DNA from: Pseudomonas sp. JM0905a
Lineage (GTDB): Bacteria; Pseudomonadota; Gammaproteobacteria; Pseudomonadales; Pseudomonadaceae
Direction of reading: 5' to 3'
DNA: 64,000 bases
Assembly (NCBI RefSeq): GCF_014700075.1
Contig: NZ_JACXBU010000001.1
Span: forward strand, 372,001-436,000
In this document: in pieces, positions 6,862 to 15,681 of the stretch
Layout of the letters: each line of letters begins with the position of its first letter
Numbering within the stretch: the first letter of the stretch is position 1
Position numbers and translations under genes: made by a program
The notes under the pieces: generated by a model
The model's input: only the letters and a program-made list of their open reading frames with translations
Database searches by the model: none
Told to the model about the DNA's origin: nothing

Positions 6862-8865
6862 ATGCGTTTCGCTTCGCTTGTGGAGAGAATGGCAGGGCCA
6901 GGCACAGCAGCCTGGGATATTCACTACGCGGCCATCGCCGCCCAGCGTGCGGGCGAGGACGTCGTAGTCCTCAGCATTGGCGACCCGGATTTCGCCACCC
7001 CCGAACCCATCACCAACGCCGCCATCGAAGCCCTTCGCGCCGGCGATACCCATTACTGCGACGTTGCCGGCCGCCCCGAGCTGCGCCAGGCCATTGCTGA
7101 CCTGCATGGCCGCCTCACCGGTCAGACGGTGTCGGCGGACAGCGCGATCCTCGTGGCGGGTGCACAGAATGGCCTCTATGCGGCCGCCATGTGCCTGCTG
7201 GAAGCGGGCGATGAAGTGATCGTCTTCGATCCGGTCTACGTCACCTACGAAGCCACCCTCAAGGCAACCGGCGCCAATCTGGTAAGGGTGCCTTGCCCTG
7301 CGGCGGGCGGATTCCGCCCCGACCTGGAGGCTCTGAAGGGCGCCATCAGCGAGCGTACCCGTGCCATCTTCTTCGCCAACCCGAACAACCCGACCGGCGT
7401 GGTGCTGAGCACGGAAGAGATGCAGGCCATCGCGGACCTGGCCCGACAGCATGACCTGTGGGTGGTGGTGGACGAGGTCTACGAGAGCCTCACCTTCGAG
7501 CAGCCGCACCAATACTTCGCCACCCTGGAAGGCATGCGCGAGCGCACCGTGAGCATCGGTAGCCTGTCCAAGTCCCACGCCATGACCGGCTGGCGCACCG
7601 GCTGGGTCGTCGCCAGCCCGGCGCTCGTGGCGCACATCGAGAACCTTGCACTCAACATGCTCTACGGGCTCCCGGGTTTCGTGCAGGAAGCCGCGCTGGC
7701 CGCTGTGCTCGCCTACGATCAGGTGACGGCCGAGATGCGCGAGCTATACCGGCGCCGTCGCGACCTGGTGGCGGACGCGCTACAGAACTGCGCCCCGCTC
7801 AAGGTGCTCAAGCCCGAGGCGGGCATGTTCGTCCTGCTGGATGTGCGGGGCAGTGGTCTGAGCTCCCTGGAATTCGCCTGGCAGCTGTTCCGCGAAACCG
7901 GTGTCGCGGTCCTCGATGCCGCCGCCTTTGGTCCTGCCGCCAGCGGTTTCGTGCGGATCTCCTACAGCCTGGGTGAGGAGCAGTTGGCCGATGCCTGTGC
8001 GCGCATCCGTCGCTTCGCCTCCACCCTGAAGTCGTCCCCGGTCATCGAGGTCATCAGCACCGCCGCAGCTAGCTCCAGTGCGTCCGGATCGGAGCTGCCG
8101 AAGATGGTGGAGGTGGACTCCATCCACAAACGCTTTGGCCAGTTCGAAGTGCTCAAGGGCGTTTCGCTGACCGCTCGTGAGGGCGGCGTCGTTTCCCTGA
8201 TCGGCGCCAGCGGCTCGGGCAAGAGCACTCTGCTGCGCTGCATCAACATGCTGGAAATTCCCAACCAGGGCACGGTCAAGGTCGACGGGGAGAGCATCCG
8301 CCTTACCACCAACCGTATTGGCGAACCCATGGTGGCCGACCAGAAACAACTGACCCGCATCCGCTCGCGGCTCGGCATGGTGTTCCAGAGCTTCAACCTC
8401 TGGCCCCATCGCACCGTGCTGGAGAACCTGATCGAAGCGCCAATCCAGGTCCTGCGCGAAACCCGCGCCGAGGCCATCGATCGCGCCGAGGCGCTGCTTG
8501 AGCGGGTCGGGCTGGCTGCCAAACGCCACGAATACCCATCATTCCTCTCCGGTGGCCAGCAGCAGCGGGTGGCCATTGCTCGTGCACTCGCCGTGGAGCC
8601 CAAGGTGATGCTGTTCGACGAGCCCACCTCGGCGCTCGATCCCGAACTGGTCGGTGAGGTACTGCGGGTGATCCGCTCCCTGGCCGAAGAGGGGCGCACC
8701 ATGATCCTGGTCACCCATGAAATGGCCTTCGCCCGCGACGTCTCCAGCCATGTCGCCTTCCTTCATCAGGGGCGGATCGAAGAAGAAGGAGCACCCCAGG
8801 AGGTCTTCCTGCGGCCGCGCAGCGAGCGCTGCCGGCAGTTCGTCACCGCACACCAGAATCGTTGA
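6862..8865 (+). CDS. fusion protein: PLP aminotransferase + amino-acid ABC transporter ATP-binding domain
   Basis: A single 667-aa frame joins two complete enzymes. Residues 1 to about 395 form a fold-type I aminotransferase: FANPNNPTG (substrate/PLP loop), VVDEVYE (PLP aspartate), SLSKS with the Schiff-base lysine K237, and FVRISYS (carboxylate-binding arginine). A linker rich in Ala/Ser (about 395-413) leads to a HisP/GlnQ-type ATPase from M415: Walker A GASGSGKST at 448, Q-loop VFQSF, signature LSGGQQQR, Walker B VMLFDEP and H-loop VTHE. There is no stop between the parts. An internal ATG (8104) preceded by GGAG at 9 nt could also yield a free ATPase. Binding-protein and permease genes follow, so transport and transamination of one substrate class seem coupled. 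The TTG at 6844 is an alternative start. Confidence 0.9.
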   Translation: MRFASLVERMAGPGTAAWDIHYAAIAAQRAGEDVVVLSIGDPDFATPEPITNAAIEALRAGDTHYCDVAGRPELRQAIADLHGRLTGQTVSADSAILVAGAQNGLYAAAMCLLEAGDEVIVFDPVYVTYEATLKATGANLVRVPCPAAGGFRPDLEALKGAISERTRAIFFANPNNPTGVVLSTEEMQAIADLARQHDLWVVVDEVYESLTFEQPHQYFATLEGMRERTVSIGSLSKSHAMTGWRTGWVVASPALVAHIENLALNMLYGLPGFVQEAALAAVLAYDQVTAEMRELYRRRRDLVADALQNCAPLKVLKPEAGMFVLLDVRGSGLSSLEFAWQLFRETGVAVLDAAAFGPAASGFVRISYSLGEEQLADACARIRRFASTLKSSPVIEVISTAAASSSASGSELPKMVEVDSIHKRFGQFEVLKGVSLTAREGGVVSLIGASGSGKSTLLRCINMLEIPNQGTVKVDGESIRLTTNRIGEPMVADQKQLTRIRSRLGMVFQSFNLWPHRTVLENLIEAPIQVLRETRAEAIDRAEALLERVGLAAKRHEYPSFLSGGQQQRVAIARALAVEPKVMLFDEPTSALDPELVGEVLRVIRSLAEEGRTMILVTHEMAFARDVSSHVAFLHQGRIEEEGAPQEVFLRPRSERCRQFVTAHQNR

Positions 8866-8931
8866 CTCCGGCCGCCGGTGCGGCCAATTCCACAAGCTCT
8901 AACCACAACAACATCAAGCAGGGCGGAAACC

Positions 8932-9717
8932 ATGAAGAAGTCTCAACTGGCACGTTGGATGGCAGGTGCGGTAATGCTCATGGCCGGCGCGGCAGGCGCC
9001 CAGGCCGAGACCCTGAAATTCGCGATGGCGGCCGAACCCTACCCGCCGTTTTCCAGCAAACAGCCGGATGGCCAGTGGGCAGGCTTCGAGCCTGATCTGA
9101 TCCGCGCCCTCTGTGCGCAGATGAAGGCCGAGTGCGAGATCGACGAGGTGGCCTGGGATGGGCTGATTCCCGCGCTGATGGCGAAGAAGGTCGACGTGAT
9201 ATTCAACTCCATGTCCGTCACCGAGGAGCGCGAAAAGCAGATCGCCTTCAGCCGCGCCTACTACGACACCCCGGTCGCAGTGGCCGCACCTGCAGCGCTG
9301 GATTTCGCCGTCACCCCGGAAGGACTCAAGGGCAAGGCGATCGGCGTGCAGCTCTCCACCGTGAGTTCCAACTACCTGAAGAAGTACTACGAAGGCATCG
9401 CTGATGTGCGCTACTACGACACCCAGGACTCGGTGAACGCCGACCTGGTGGCGGGACGCATCGACCTGATGATGGCCGACGGCATCGCCGTGAGCGCTTT
9501 CATCAAATCCCCCGATGCCCAGGCCGCTGGTATCGAGAACAAGGGAATGGTCCCCTACGACCCGCTGTTCGGCCGCGGTGTTGGGGCCGGCCTGCGCAAG
9601 GAAGACACCGCCCTCAAGGCCAAACTCGACGAGGCCATCGGCAAGCTGCTGGCCAGCGAGGACTACAAGACCATCTCCGCCAAGTACTTCGACGTCAGCG
9701 TCGCGCCGAAGCAGTGA
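8932..9717 (+). CDS. amino-acid ABC transporter periplasmic substrate-binding protein
   Basis: 261-aa family 3 (SBP_bac_3) binding protein. A signal peptide ends AGAQA with predicted cleavage after residue 25, followed by the family opening ETLKFAMAAEPYPPFSS. Mature-protein family features include EVAWDGLIPALMAKKVDVIF and MSVTEEREKQIAFS. It captures an amino acid or related compound in the periplasm and delivers it to the two permeases downstream; lysine/arginine/ornithine and opine binders are closest in pattern, but specificity cannot be read. The ATG at 8932 starts the signal peptide. It lies 66 bp after the fused ATPase gene, and a perfect hairpin follows the stop. Confidence 0.92.
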   Translation: MKKSQLARWMAGAVMLMAGAAGAQAETLKFAMAAEPYPPFSSKQPDGQWAGFEPDLIRALCAQMKAECEIDEVAWDGLIPALMAKKVDVIFNSMSVTEEREKQIAFSRAYYDTPVAVAAPAALDFAVTPEGLKGKAIGVQLSTVSSNYLKKYYEGIADVRYYDTQDSVNADLVAGRIDLMMADGIAVSAFIKSPDAQAAGIENKGMVPYDPLFGRGVGAGLRKEDTALKAKLDEAIGKLLASEDYKTISAKYFDVSVAPKQ

Positions 9718-9725
9718 CCTCCGGA

Positions 9726-9750
9726 GCCATCCCGGCCAGGCCGGGATGGC
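9726..9750 (+). other. intergenic RNA hairpin between binding protein and permease genes
   Basis: GCCATCCCGGCC (9726-9737) and GGCCGGGATGGC (9739-9750) form a perfect 12-bp inverted repeat, 8 bp after the binding-protein stop. No T-run follows. Such hairpins commonly protect the upstream binding-protein mRNA so that it exceeds permease expression; that role is inferred. Confidence 0.6.
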
Positions 9751-9777
9751 GCATTTCCGCCTCGATGAGGGCCTGCA

Positions 9778-10488
9778 ATGCAGTCTTACTTTGAACTCGT
9801 CGGCTTCGGTGCCCAGGGCTGGGGACCGGCGCTGCTGAAGGGGTTGTGGGTCACCCTGCAGATTTCCGTCGGCGCCTTCCTGGTCGGCATGCTGATCGGC
9901 CTGGCCGTCGCCATGGGCAAACTCAATGGCCCGCGCCCCGTAGCACAGCTGATGCGTGGCTACACGACCCTGTGCCGGGCGGTGCCCGAGCTGTTGCTGA
10001 TCCTGTTGCTCTACTACGTCGGTTCGATGGGGCTGAACCAGTTGTTCGCCTGGCTGGGCCACGGCGACGTCAAGCTCAACGGCACCGTGGTGGCGATCGC
10101 GGTGCTCGGGCTGGTACAGGGCGCTTACGCCTCGGAAATCTTCCGTGGCGCCATCCAGGCCATCCCCCATGGCCAGATCGAAGCGGCACGCGCATTCGGC
10201 ATGAACGGCTTCAGCCTGTTCCGCCGTGTGACATTACCGATCATGGCGCCCAACGCGCTGGCGGGCATGGCCAACCTCTGGGTCAACCTGATCAAGGACA
10301 GCGCCCTGATCAGCGTGGTGGGCACCAACGAATTGCTCTTCACCGCCAAACAGGCGGCCGGCTCCACTCGTTCCTACCTGACCTTCTATCTCACCGCGGC
10401 GGCGTTCTATTACCTGCTGACGGTGCTCTCCAACCTGTTTTCTGGCTGGCTCGAGCGGCGTTTCCGTCGCTGGGCTCCGTCGGTGTAA
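9778..10488 (+). CDS. amino-acid ABC transporter permease (HisQ/M-type), first subunit
   Basis: 236-aa inner-membrane permease of the polar amino acid family with about five membrane segments, beginning near LLKGLWVTLQISVGAFLVG. The cytoplasmic coupling loop EAARAFGMNGFSLFRRVTLP matches the EAA motif that contacts the ATPase. It pairs with the second permease, whose ATG lies 13 bp downstream. Together with the fused ATPase and the binding protein it completes an importer. The start ATG at 9778 follows a GC-rich hairpin; the ribosome site GAGGG lies about 11 nt upstream. Confidence 0.92.
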   Translation: MQSYFELVGFGAQGWGPALLKGLWVTLQISVGAFLVGMLIGLAVAMGKLNGPRPVAQLMRGYTTLCRAVPELLLILLLYYVGSMGLNQLFAWLGHGDVKLNGTVVAIAVLGLVQGAYASEIFRGAIQAIPHGQIEAARAFGMNGFSLFRRVTLPIMAPNALAGMANLWVNLIKDSALISVVGTNELLFTAKQAAGSTRSYLTFYLTAAAFYYLLTVLSNLFSGWLERRFRRWAPSV

Positions 10489-10501
10489 GCGAGGGCAGGC
10501 C

Positions 10502-11197
10502 ATGACTCCTACCTGGATCTTCGACTACGGCAAGTTGCTCCTCAACGGCCTTGGCACCACCTTGCTCATCCTCCTCATTTCCGCCGTGCTGGGATTCGCC
10601 CTGGCACTGCTGGTCGCACTGGCGCGGATGTCACGCAACCCGCTGCTGGCGGGGACGAGCCTCGCCTACACCAGCGTGATTCGCGGTACGCCGCTGCTGG
10701 TGCAGATCTACATCTTCTACTACGGCCTGGGCAGCCTGTTCGCCCAGTTCCCGCTGATCCGCGGCAGCTTCCTCTGGCCCTACCTGCGCGACGGCTTCTG
10801 GTACATCGTCATCGCTCTGGTGCTCTCGGTGGGCGCCTACGTCGGGGAGGTGATTCGCGGGGGTATGAAGTCGGTGCCCAGGGGCGAACTGGAGGCCGCC
10901 GCCGCCTTCGGCATGCGCCAGCGCCTGGTGCTGTGCCGGGTCTGGCTGCCCAGGGCGATCCGTCTGTTGCTGCCAACGCTGGCCGGTGAATCGGTGATGC
11001 TGCTCAAGTCCACGGCGCTGGCTTCGACCGTGGCGGTGGTGGACCTGCTGGGCGCCGCCAACGTGGTGCGCGCCCAGACCTTCCAGATCTACCAGCCGTT
11101 GCTGCTGGTGGCGGGCATCTACATCTGCCTGACGTTCATGATCGAGACGGGCTTTGGTTTGGCGGAGCGGCGAAGCATGTTCCGCCGGGCGAATTAG
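10502..11197 (+). CDS. amino-acid ABC transporter permease (HisQ/M-type), second subunit
   Basis: 231-aa inner-membrane permease, partner of the preceding gene. Hydrophobic segment LLILLISAVLGFALALLVAL near the N-terminus, the conserved RGTPLLVQIYIFYYGLG entry motif and the coupling loop EAAAAFGMRQRLVLCRVWLP. The start ATG at 10502 is preceded by GCGAGGGCAGGCC, giving a usable ribosome site. It closes the plus-strand transporter operon; a REP pair follows within 20 bp of the stop, separating it from the convergent tetR gene. Confidence 0.92.
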   Translation: MTPTWIFDYGKLLLNGLGTTLLILLISAVLGFALALLVALARMSRNPLLAGTSLAYTSVIRGTPLLVQIYIFYYGLGSLFAQFPLIRGSFLWPYLRDGFWYIVIALVLSVGAYVGEVIRGGMKSVPRGELEAAAAFGMRQRLVLCRVWLPRAIRLLLPTLAGESVMLLKSTALASTVAVVDLLGAANVVRAQTFQIYQPLLLVAGIYICLTFMIETGFGLAERRSMFRRAN

Positions 11198-11216
11198 CTG
11201 AGGGTGCCTCCTTGTA

Positions 11217-11305
11217 GGGGCGAATTCATTCGCCGAGCAGGCCGCAGGTCTGCCCTGAATTCCAATCGGGGCAACGGCGTTGCCCTTGGCGAATGAATTC
11301 GCCCC
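11217..11305. repeat. REP pair between permease and tetR genes
   Basis: GGGGCGAATTCATTCGCC (11217-11234) and inverted copy GGCGAATGAATTCGCCCC (11288-11305). Internal hairpins GCAGGCC-GCA-GGTCTGC (one wobble pair) and GGGCAAC-GGC-GTTGCCC. It lies between two convergent genes and may help terminate both. Confidence 0.8.
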
Positions 11306-11332
11306 TAAAGGGTTCGTACGCACCTGAGTGCA

Positions 11333-11956
11333 CTAGGCATAAGCCCCACGGCGCAGGCTATCGACCCAGCGGCGGCTGATCTCCAACCCTTCCTCGGCGC
11401 TGAAGTTGGCGGGGTTCAGACACCATTCCAGCCACAGGCCGTCGAGCATGGCCGACAGGCCGATGGCCGCCAGTCGTGGCTTGGCGATGGAAAAACCTTC
11501 TTCCCTGGCCAGTTCCGAGAGCAGTTGCTCCAGCAGCACCAGGGAGCCGCCGTAAGTGCGTTCGTGGGCTTCGTTCACCTGCGGGGAATGGCGGATCAGG
11601 CTCCAGAACACCACCCAGGGGCTGAGCAGGTCGGGGTCGAGGGTGACCGGCGAGAAGTAGCCGGTGAGGAAGGCCTCAAGGCGCGCAGCGGGCGCTGGCC
11701 CTGCCGCGTCGATGCGCGCCACCAGCGCCTGGTTGACCTCACTGGCGAGAGTCTCGTAGGCCTGGGCGACCAGGGCGTCGATACTGCCGAAGTAGTGATT
11801 GATCAGCCCCACGGCAACATTGGCTTCCTTGGCGATCCGGCGCACCGAAATGCCGGCATGTCCCTCGGCGACCAGGCAGCGCAGGGCGGCGCGCACCAGA
11901 TGCTCGCGGCGTTCGTCAGGGTTGGTGCGGGGCTGTCTTTCGCGGGGCGTATCCAA
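11333..11956 (-). CDS. TetR-family regulator (BetI-like)
   Basis: About 207-aa regulator with an N-terminal helix-turn-helix (ISVRRIAKEANVAVGLINHY) typical of TetR/BetI proteins and a C-terminal ligand domain matching the BetI-type TetR_C pattern (SPWVVFWSLIRHSPQVNE; MLDGLWLEWCL). It is divergent from the M14 deacylase gene and convergent with the transporter operon, so it probably senses the transported compound. The start is uncertain: the TTG at 11956 has GAAGGA about 8 nt upstream and gives a family-like N-terminus, while the frame extends to a GTG at 12016. Two candidate operators are the palindrome at 12021-12034 and the TGAAC/GTTCA repeat at 6765-6778. Confidence 0.85.
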   Translation of the reverse strand: MDTPRERQPRTNPDERREHLVRAALRCLVAEGHAGISVRRIAKEANVAVGLINHYFGSIDALVAQAYETLASEVNQALVARIDAAGPAPAARLEAFLTGYFSPVTLDPDLLSPWVVFWSLIRHSPQVNEAHERTYGGSLVLLEQLLSELAREEGFSIAKPRLAAIGLSAMLDGLWLEWCLNPANFSAEEGLEISRRWVDSLRRGAYA

Positions 11957-12020
11957 GGGGCGATTTCCTTCGCTCGATGGGCCGGGATAGTACCGCCTGG
12001 CTCGATGACAAACCAACCGT

Positions 12021-12034
12021 CCGGACCGGTCCGG
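12021..12034. promoter_or_regulatory. palindromic operator candidate between tetR and M14 gene
   Basis: CCGGACCGGTCCGG is a perfect 14-bp palindrome in the divergent intergenic region, 21 bp before the M14 start codon. A TetR regulator bound here could control both genes. It differs in sequence from the palindrome in front of the transporter operon. Confidence 0.45.
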
Positions 12035-12054
12035 CGACCATAAGGAGACAGGAC

Positions 12055-13068
12055 ATGATCGAAGACGTATCGCTCTGCGTTCCAGGGGATTCCGGGGCCA
12101 TGCTGCGGGTACCGGCCTGGCGCCTGGACAGTGGCAGGCCTGGCCCCAGGGTTCACCTGCAGGCGGGTGTCCATGCCGATGAGATTGCCGGCATGCTGGT
12201 GCTGCACACGTTACTGCCGCGCCTGATCGAGGCCGCCGAGAAGGGCCTGCTGCGCGGCTGCGTGACGGTGGTGCCCCAGTCCAATCCGCTGGGCATCGGC
12301 CAGTTCCGCCAGGGGCGTATCCTCGGGCGGCTGCATGAGCCCAGCGGCAGGAATTTCAATCGAGGCTTCCCGGAGTCGCTCGCGCAGGCAAGGCCGGTCG
12401 GCAACCTGGCTGCCTGGCAGAAGGCGCTGGCCGTGCTCGCGGCGGAAGCCGACATCGTCCTCGACCTGCACACGGATGAGCAGGCGCTGCCGTACGTCTA
12501 CCTGCATCAGTGCTTCTGGCCCGCCGGCCAGGACCTGGCGGCGGCGCTTGGGGCCGAAGTGGCGATCATCTGGGAGGGCGACAGCGATGGCGCCTTCGAG
12601 GAAGTGGTGATTGCGCCCTGGCTCGCGGAAGGGCGCTTCGAGGGGCGGCTGGTGTCCACCGTCGAGCTGCGCGGCCAGGGGGATGTGAGCGACGCCCTGG
12701 CGCAGCAGGATGCCGATGGCATCTACCGCTTCCTCTGCGGTCGAGGGCTGATCGCCGAGCCGACGCAATTGCCGTCATGGCAGGGGAGGGCGGTGCCCAT
12801 TGGGCATATGGAAACGGTCTTCGCGCCCGCATCCGGGGTGCTGGTATTCGAGCGCGAACTGGGCGATCTGGTCGAGGCGGGAGCGTGTTTCGCGCGCATC
12901 GTCGCCGTGCCCGGCGATCCTTCCAGCGAGCATCGGCTGGTGGCGCCTCAGAGCGGGCTGATGGTTACGCGCCATGGCGACCGGCTGATCCAGGCGGGGG
13001 CGATCGCCGCCAAGTTCACCGGCTCCGAAGCATCGAGTACCTGGACCTCAGGCGCGCTCGACCCGTGA
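12055..13068 (+). CDS. succinylglutamate desuccinylase/aspartoacylase-family (M14) deacylase
   Basis: 337-aa zinc carboxypeptidase-fold enzyme of the AstE/AspA group, which removes acyl groups from N-acyl amino acids. Zinc ligands H40 and E43 (GVHADE) and H139 (DLHTD), and the catalytic glutamate E204 in TVELRG. A C-terminal beta domain of about 80 residues (PIGHMETVFAPASGVLVF) resembles the lipoyl-like barrel found in these deacylases. AAGGAG lies 8 nt before the ATG at 12055. Its neighbours (aminotransferase-ATPase fusion, importer, TetR) suggest that an N-acylated amino acid or a related compound is imported, deacylated and transaminated. The substrate is unknown. Confidence 0.87.
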   Translation: MIEDVSLCVPGDSGAMLRVPAWRLDSGRPGPRVHLQAGVHADEIAGMLVLHTLLPRLIEAAEKGLLRGCVTVVPQSNPLGIGQFRQGRILGRLHEPSGRNFNRGFPESLAQARPVGNLAAWQKALAVLAAEADIVLDLHTDEQALPYVYLHQCFWPAGQDLAAALGAEVAIIWEGDSDGAFEEVVIAPWLAEGRFEGRLVSTVELRGQGDVSDALAQQDADGIYRFLCGRGLIAEPTQLPSWQGRAVPIGHMETVFAPASGVLVFERELGDLVEAGACFARIVAVPGDPSSEHRLVAPQSGLMVTRHGDRLIQAGAIAAKFTGSEASSTWTSGALDP

Positions 13069-13087
13069 GCATGGGGCGGATGTCCAT

Positions 13088-13108
13088 TGGCCGGGCAGGA
13101 CCCGGCCA
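13088..13108. terminator. hairpin between convergent genes
   Basis: TGGCCGGG-CAGGA-CCCGGCCA, a perfect 8-bp stem between the M14 gene stop and the 3' end of the small secreted-protein gene. No T-run on either strand, so terminator activity is only possible. Confidence 0.4.
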
Positions 13109-13123
13109 GCGGGACGATCGGAA

Positions 13124-13447
13124 TCAGCAGGCCGGACCGGTGCGGCCGCGGGCCTGTTCCTGGGGCAGGCAGACGAACTCGCCTTGCTCCAGCAGTTGCG
13201 GGCTTTTCGCGCGGATGCTGCTGGTCAGGGAATTCATGAAGCGGTTGGCCGCGTTGAGGTCGTCGAAGCGACGCGCGCCGTTGAGGCTGCCGGTGTAGGT
13301 GCCATTGCTGGCGGCGAAGCACTGGTCATAGCCCTGGCACTCCAGGCCGACCACCCAGTAGGGCACGCGGACTTTCACGCCGGCCTGGGCGGCACTGGCG
13401 GAGAAAACGAGAAGGGCGGAAAGAAGGGCGGTTTGCATCCTGCGCAT
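13124..13447 (-). CDS. small secreted hypothetical protein with four cysteines
   Basis: 107 aa, not recognised as a named family. A signal peptide is clear: MRRMQTALLSALLVFSASAAQA with predicted cleavage after the final alanine, leaving about 85 residues. The mature part contains four cysteines (two in the LECQGYDQC segment, two near the C-terminus), compatible with two disulfides in the periplasm. An inner ATG at 13438 (MQTALLS) is equally plausible. It lies 85 bp downstream of prfC on the same strand and may be read from it. Nothing links it to the neighbouring transporter operon. Confidence 0.65.
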   Translation of the reverse strand: MRRMQTALLSALLVFSASAAQAGVKVRVPYWVVGLECQGYDQCFAASNGTYTGSLNGARRFDDLNAANRFMNSLTSSIRAKSPQLLEQGEFVCLPQEQARGRTGPAC

Positions 13448-13532
13448 GGCTGGCTCCCTGTGGAAAAGGTGTCAGCCTAGCCGATGCGCAGGTGCAGCGG
13501 AAAGCCGGGGTGCAAGGCACGCCGGCCAGCCA

Positions 13533-15116
<1,584 letters not shown>

Positions 15117-15681
15117 GGGTACGTGCCTGGCTGGAAATGTGACGGGCAGCGGACGGCCCGGAAAAACGCGGGATTATAACGGGAAATGGACGGTCGATCA
15201 GCGCCGCCGGGCATGTCGGCCGTCGCAGGCTCCGCGCCACCCGAGGACCGCCCTTTGGGAGTGATTTCATTCGCGAATGAATTCGCTCCCAAAGGGGTAA
15301 GCCGCCGCCCGGCTTCTACCCTCTGTCATCACCCTGAAACCCGCGTCTGTGCAGCATTCCATGACGTTTTGTTGAGTATTTGAAACATTCAACTGGTGAT
15401 GCGACAAAGGGATGCGAGAAAGCGGCAATTTTTGATTGATCTGCGGTTCCTGTGGTCCTAAAGTTCGCGCCCGAACGTCCATGCTGGCAACGATCCATCC
15501 GGCTCAAGTACTGACGACGAGAGGTTTGAGGTCATAGACGACTGAAAATCCTCGGCGACATGCCTTGGGAAGTAGGCGAACCAAAGTGGGGAAACTGATC
15601 AGACGTTCAGGCCTGTTGTCCAACGCAACTCTGGGCCACCCCTAACAACTTTTGTTTGTTTTGCCATATGGAGTCCCTCGC
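15117..15681. other. 565-bp intergenic region: prfC upstream side, REP-variant hairpin, speC leader
   Basis: The left part (15117-15250) holds the prfC promoter side. A 46-bp inverted repeat follows at 15251-15296. The right 385 bp form a long leader before speC without a convincing ORF. It contains short inverted repeats (for example GTTCG-CGCC-CGAAC near 15463-15476) and a pyrimidine-rich stretch just before the SD. I recognised no known riboswitch or sRNA in it. Confidence 0.5.
15251..15296. repeat. REP-variant inverted repeat
   Basis: Outer arms CCCTTTGGGAG (15251-15261) and CTCCCAAAGGG (15286-15296) pair perfectly, enclosing the 16-bp palindrome TTCATTCGCGAATGAA (15266-15281). It looks like a diverged fusion of two REP units with the inner hairpins lost. 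Confidence 0.65.

Noticed and set aside
5845-7635. Single 596-aa minus-strand protein including TatD
   Set aside because: The N-terminal half is antisense to the aminotransferase; TatD homology begins exactly at the ATG at 6633.
8020-8104. Sequencing error merging two separate genes into the aminotransferase-ATPase fusion
   Set aside because: Not excluded, but the linker reads in frame with Pseudomonas-like codon use and no stop lies in the frame; kept as a finding with a resequencing check.
15297-15681. Small proteins encoded in the speC leader
   Set aside because: Open frames of 60-70 codons on the minus strand lack ribosome sites and plausible composition.
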